Assembly: GCF_004795745.1 (NCBI RefSeq)
Contig: NZ_SDGV01000014.1
Span: forward strand, 1-64,000
Direction of reading: 5' to 3'
Length of the DNA: 64,000 bases
Source of the DNA: Vagococcus silagei
GTDB lineage: Bacteria; Bacillota; Bacilli; Lactobacillales; Vagococcaceae
In this document: in pieces, positions 60,982 through 64,000 of the stretch
Layout of the letters: each line of letters starts with the position of its first letter
How positions within the stretch are numbered: position 1 is the first letter of the stretch
The notes under the pieces: generated by a model
Database searches by the model: none
Seen by the model: the letters and a program-made list of their open reading frames with translations, nothing else
Told to the model about the DNA's origin: nothing
Program-made: the position numbers and the translations under genes

Positions 60982-62415
60982 TTACTTAGTTAAAATTTCA
61001 ACTGCTTTTTGATATTGTTGGTCGTTTTCTTTCCAATTATCAAAAACTGCTGTCGTTAATTTTTGTATTGTTTCTTCATCCGCATTCCCAGTTTCTGATA
61101 ATTTTTGATCGCTTTGGAACTGTTTAACTGCTGCAACTGTTTCAGCATTATAGACATCTCCAACTGTTTCAATCGGGTAACCTAGCAGTTTCAAATACTC
61201 ATTGATAATTTTTACATGCTCACTAATCACGCCTTCGCGATATTTAAGTGATGTATCGATCACAAGATTTTCAAAATAATCTGGATATTTAACTTCGACT
61301 GTTGGTTTTACACCTTTCTCGTGAATCCACTCGCCTTTTGGTGTTAACCACTTGCGAACTGTTAATTTCAATTCACCACCATTTTCAAGTGGCAATAACA
61401 TTTGCACTGTACCTTTACCAAACGTTTTTTCACCAACTACTTCAAAACGTCCCGTGTCTTTAAGGGCACTTGCCATTACTTCTGACGCACTCGCACTATA
61501 CTCATCAACTAAAAGGACTGTTGGTTCCTTAATTTTATCTCCTTTATCTAGTTCTTTGCGTGCTTTATCGGCATTTCGTTTTTCATGAAGACTTTCAAAT
61601 TGAACAATTGTTTCACCATCTTTTAAGAAACGGCTAATAATTTTTTCAACTTCACCTAATACACCACCAGGATTACCTCTTAAATCAACGATAAATGATT
61701 TAGCTCCTTCTTTTCTCAGTTGTGTTACAGCATTATTAAATTCATCAGACGTAGTGTCATTAAAACTCGTAATTTCAATTTTTCCAATCGATTTATTGTT
61801 TTTATCGATTGAACTATGAACGGATTCAACCGGAATCGTGTCACGCTTAATATTAACAGTAAATGTATCTTTGCCACGGGAAATTTCTAGTTTAACTGAG
61901 GTTCCCTTCTTACCACGAACCAGTTTCACTGTATCTTCTAGTGGTTTATCTTTTATTACATCTTTACCGTCAATTTTGATAATCACATCATCAGTTTTAA
62001 GTTGGGCTTTTTCAGCTGGTGACCCTTTAATTGGTGGTTCAGCAACCGTTGGATAACCATCTTTAAGTGTCATAATAGCTCCAATACCTTCAAAGTTTCC
62101 TGAGACACTATCATCAAAATCCTTTGCTTTTTCAGGACTTAAATAGTTAGTATGTGGGTCACCTACAGCTTCAGTCATACCTTTTAGCGCACCATCAATT
62201 AATTTTTCCTTATCAACTTTTTTAATATAGCCGCCCTCAATCATCTCGTACAATTGATCAACTTCCTCAAAACTACTACCTGAAGAAGCGAGAGGTGCAC
62301 TTTTACCGCTCAATTCATAGATAAAAACCGTTGCTCCTGAAGCCATAACAGCAACAACAACAAGTACAATTATATATTTCAATGTAAATTTTTTATGGGG
62401 TTGATTATTATTCAT
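60982..62415 (-). CDS. ctpA: S41 C-terminal processing peptidase (CtpA-like)
   Basis: 477 residues. N-terminal signal anchor (about 12-33), PDZ domain (about 95-180, GNFEGIGAIMTLKDG, SPAEKAQLKTDDVI), catalytic S41 domain with Ser in VDEYSASASEVMASALKD and Lys in GEKTFGKGTVQ (Ser-Lys dyad), and a C-terminal peptidoglycan-binding domain (about 395-455, LKLLGYPIETVGDVYNAETVAAVKQFQ). Extracytoplasmic serine protease likely acting at the cell wall. Confidence 0.93.
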   Translation of the reverse strand: MNNNQPHKKFTLKYIIVLVVVAVMASGATVFIYELSGKSAPLASSGSSFEEVDQLYEMIEGGYIKKVDKEKLIDGALKGMTEAVGDPHTNYLSPEKAKDFDDSVSGNFEGIGAIMTLKDGYPTVAEPPIKGSPAEKAQLKTDDVIIKIDGKDVIKDKPLEDTVKLVRGKKGTSVKLEISRGKDTFTVNIKRDTIPVESVHSSIDKNNKSIGKIEITSFNDTTSDEFNNAVTQLRKEGAKSFIVDLRGNPGGVLGEVEKIISRFLKDGETIVQFESLHEKRNADKARKELDKGDKIKEPTVLLVDEYSASASEVMASALKDTGRFEVVGEKTFGKGTVQMLLPLENGGELKLTVRKWLTPKGEWIHEKGVKPTVEVKYPDYFENLVIDTSLKYREGVISEHVKIINEYLKLLGYPIETVGDVYNAETVAAVKQFQSDQKLSETGNADEETIQKLTTAVFDNWKENDQQYQKAVEILTK

Positions 62416-62433
62416 CGCAAAATCCTTCTTTTT

Positions 62434-62652
62434 CTAGTTATTTTCAAGATATTTTTCCCATAAATCATCAAATAAATTCATATTCGAAATATAATAGGCA
62501 TTTGTTTCTAAATAATAAGAGACTTCCTCGTAATCTTCTGATTGTTTCGGAAATTGCAAATCTTTAAAAATATCTTCGGCAAGTAGCGTTTCATCTGTTC
62601 TTAGTTTTGAATCGCGAAATGTCTGCATATAGTGATAAAAACTTCTTTTCAT
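62434..62652 (-). CDS. YozE-family protein (UPF0346)
   Basis: 72 residues: KRSFYHYMQTFRDSKLRTDET ... FPKQSEDYEEVSYYLETNA is the YozE SAM-like helical fold. Function unknown. It lies between msrA (4 bp away) and the S41 peptidase, probably in one transcript. Confidence 0.88.
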   Translation of the reverse strand: MKRSFYHYMQTFRDSKLRTDETLLAEDIFKDLQFPKQSEDYEEVSYYLETNAYYISNMNLFDDLWEKYLENN

Positions 62653-62656
62653 TCAG

Positions 62657-63178
62657 TTAAAAAGACTCCTTCCAATGATCGTCAATAAAATCTTGCCGAT
62701 TCTGATGTGTTAAATGATAGCGGTTTGGGGCTTTTTTATAAAAGTCTTGATGATACTCCTCTGCTTTATAAAAAGGTTTGGCTGCCTCGATTGTTGTCAC
62801 AATCGGATTCATAAAGCGACCACTTTCAGTTAATGCTTGTTTACTTTTTAGCGCAAGTTCTTTCTGCGAATCATTTGTATAAAAGATGACCGGACGATAA
62901 GAATCGCCGCGGTCTTCAAATTGACCAAAAGCATCCGTTGGATCAGTTTGTTGCCAATAAATATTTAATAATTCGTTATACGTGATAATTTCTGGATTAA
63001 AGGTAATTTCAACTGCTTCAGTGTGTCCTGTTACCCCTGAACAAACCTGCTCATAGGTTGGATTCTCAATATGTCCACCGGTATATCCTGAAATCACTGA
63101 TAAAATACCGGGATATTGATCAAATGGTTGAACCATACACCAAAAACAACCACCAGCAAAAATTGCTACTTCTTTCAT
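62657..63178 (-). CDS. msrA: Peptide methionine sulfoxide reductase MsrA
   Basis: 173 residues. Reduces methionine-S-sulfoxide in proteins. Active-site Cys in [13 protein letters not shown] (about 8-20; ordinary members read GCFWGxE, so the residue after the tryptophan is Cys and the following Glu is Gln here). The [26 protein letters not shown] block is intact. The C/Q substitutions are seen in a lactobacillal MsrA subgroup as I recall. Confidence 0.9.
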   Translation of the reverse strand: MKEVAIFAGGCFWCMVQPFDQYPGILSVISGYTGGHIENPTYEQVCSGVTGHTEAVEITFNPEIITYNELLNIYWQQTDPTDAFGQFEDRGDSYRPVIFYTNDSQKELALKSKQALTESGRFMNPIVTTIEAAKPFYKAEEYHQDFYKKAPNRYHLTHQNRQDFIDDHWKESF

Positions 63179-63202
63179 CTTGCCACCTCATTATTTGTTC
63201 TT

Positions 63203-63835
63203 TTATTTAGGTAAGTATAAATCAAAAGAAATTTGGTCGTCAATTAAATTGATTTTATTAGCTTTCACACTCATACCATTTTTTAAAGCAAATTGATCTA
63301 AATGCAATGTAATCATATTTTGTTTTGAATCAACATCAATCCAGTTTGGAAAATCGATACTATGGGTCATGTAATTCATCACGGCTGATATTGGTACATT
63401 TAATGTTCCAATCGACAACTCTTTAGCTCTCAGTTGCACATTCCCATCATTTATCACATAAGGTTCAAAGTATAAATAAAACTTAGTATTGTGTCCTAAG
63501 ATTGGAAATGTTCCTTGAACTAAAGCATTATTTTCTAATACAAAGTGTAAATCAACATCAGAATCATTAATAAAATCTTTAAAATAATATGTGACTAAGC
63601 GGTTCACTTGCTCTTTTTTCATTTTAATTTGAACAGCAGGTTCACCCTTTAATTCAACTTTTGGTTGACTAGGATCATATGTTGTCCGGCTTGTAAAAAT
63701 ACGACTACCAATAAAGAGGAATGCCCCTATAATTAGCGCTATCACCGTTAAAAATGCTATGCGCCAAGGATTACTAAAAAAATTATTTTTTTGCACTTTC
63801 TTTTGCACTTTTACGCGCCCTTTTCGATTTTTCAT
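63203..63835 (-). CDS. YpmS-family membrane-anchored protein
   Basis: 210 residues from ATG 63835, overlapping the SGNH stop by 4 bp (ATGA). Basic cytosolic N-terminus, one transmembrane helix (about 28-48, NPWRIAFLTVIALIIGAFLFIGS) and an extracellular DUF2140 domain (RLVTYYFKDFINDSDVDLHFVLEN). Function unknown; the ypmR-ypmS order of Bacillus is retained. Confidence 0.85.
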   Translation of the reverse strand: MKNRKGRVKVQKKVQKNNFFSNPWRIAFLTVIALIIGAFLFIGSRIFTSRTTYDPSQPKVELKGEPAVQIKMKKEQVNRLVTYYFKDFINDSDVDLHFVLENNALVQGTFPILGHNTKFYLYFEPYVINDGNVQLRAKELSIGTLNVPISAVMNYMTHSIDFPNWIDVDSKQNMITLHLDQFALKNGMSVKANKINLIDDQISFDLYLPK

Positions 63836-64000
63836 TCTTTCACATCCATCCATAATGATTTATTTGCTTCGAGTTTTGCTTTAAACGCATTGGCTATAAT
63901 TTGATACCCTAAATTATTAGGGTGGAAGCTATCATCTTCTGACAATAGATTATTGATGGCTTCTTTTTTATTTGCCTCAGTTTCACTTGTATCAGCATTT
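63832..64000 (-). CDS. SGNH/GDSL hydrolase, C-terminal part (cut by the window edge)
   Basis: 56 codons of a minus-strand gene running out of the window. The catalytic block-V pattern is visible: DDSFHPNNLGYQIIANAF, where the D and H of D-x-x-H-P form the active site of SGNH esterases. Partner of ypmS as in Bacillus ypmR-ypmS. The start lies beyond 64000. Confidence 0.85.
   Translation of the reverse strand, partial: NADTSETEANKKEAINNLLSEDDSFHPNNLGYQIIANAFKAKLEANKSLWMDVKE

Overview
The window is a chromosomal segment of a low-GC Gram-positive bacterium of the order Lactobacillales. The best guess is Enterococcaceae, perhaps a Vagococcus-like genus; this rests on gene order and protein style, not on a search. 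Supporting signs are a complete FASII cluster (fabT-fabH-acpP-fabK-fabD-fabG-fabF-accB-fabZ-accC-accD-accA), a sufCDSUB operon, lytST-lrgAB, T-box leaders and strong AGGAGG-type ribosome binding sites.

Positions 1-11,400 are accessory and clearly AT-richer. Two related tyrosine integrases point the same way toward sufB. The 3' end of sufB (MEGSVG-stop) is duplicated at 2063-2083, with four synonymous third-position differences, and a hairpin terminator follows each copy. I read this as two mobile elements stacked in tandem at the sufB 3' end. Element A is represented only by its integrase (715-1857). Element B (about 2.08-11.4 kb) is complete: divergent CI-like repressor and excisionase, a replisome-organizer-type replication gene with internal repeats, a MobC-like protein with a palindromic candidate oriT but no relaxase, an autoregulated XRE/membrane-protein pair, an integrase, a membrane-anchored unknown next to the attachment site, and a three-gene defence cargo. 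The cargo (effector, small middle component, DUF2326 ATPase) matches ABC three-component (ABC-3C) conflict systems.

Positions 11.4-31.8 kb hold housekeeping and metabolic genes: sufCDSUB; lytS-lytR and lrgA-lrgB with an unknown third gene; a truncated Gfo/Idh/MocA oxidoreductase pseudogene; sfsA; the metNIQ methionine importer under a T-box; deoC with its SorC-type DeoR; a Nudix-fold NrtR-like regulator with a decayed catalytic motif; an alpha/beta hydrolase; a DsbA/FrnE-type oxidoreductase; and a short-type glycerol-3-phosphate dehydrogenase.

Positions 31.9-41.9 kb hold an ABC-F ATPase with a long attenuator-like leader containing two tiny ORFs, a UPF0316 membrane protein, recQ, the operon ppdK-ccpN-like-ppsR with a strong palindrome-flanked promoter, and a YitT-family protein.

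Positions 42.0-51.9 kb are the FASII operon, headed by four TTTGA-N3-TCAAA FabT boxes. Positions 52-64 kb hold a second YitT protein, a nitroreductase, pheST with a Phe T-box, an HxlR regulator with no canonical start codon, an HD hydrolase, an rRNA methyltransferase, acylphosphatase, a YidC lipoprotein, an S41 peptidase, a YozE protein, msrA, a YpmS-like protein and the 3' end of an SGNH hydrolase. A dispersed palindromic repeat lies in two convergent intergenic gaps (34.5 and 60.9 kb). No tRNA, rRNA, CRISPR array or transposase-bearing insertion sequence was seen.
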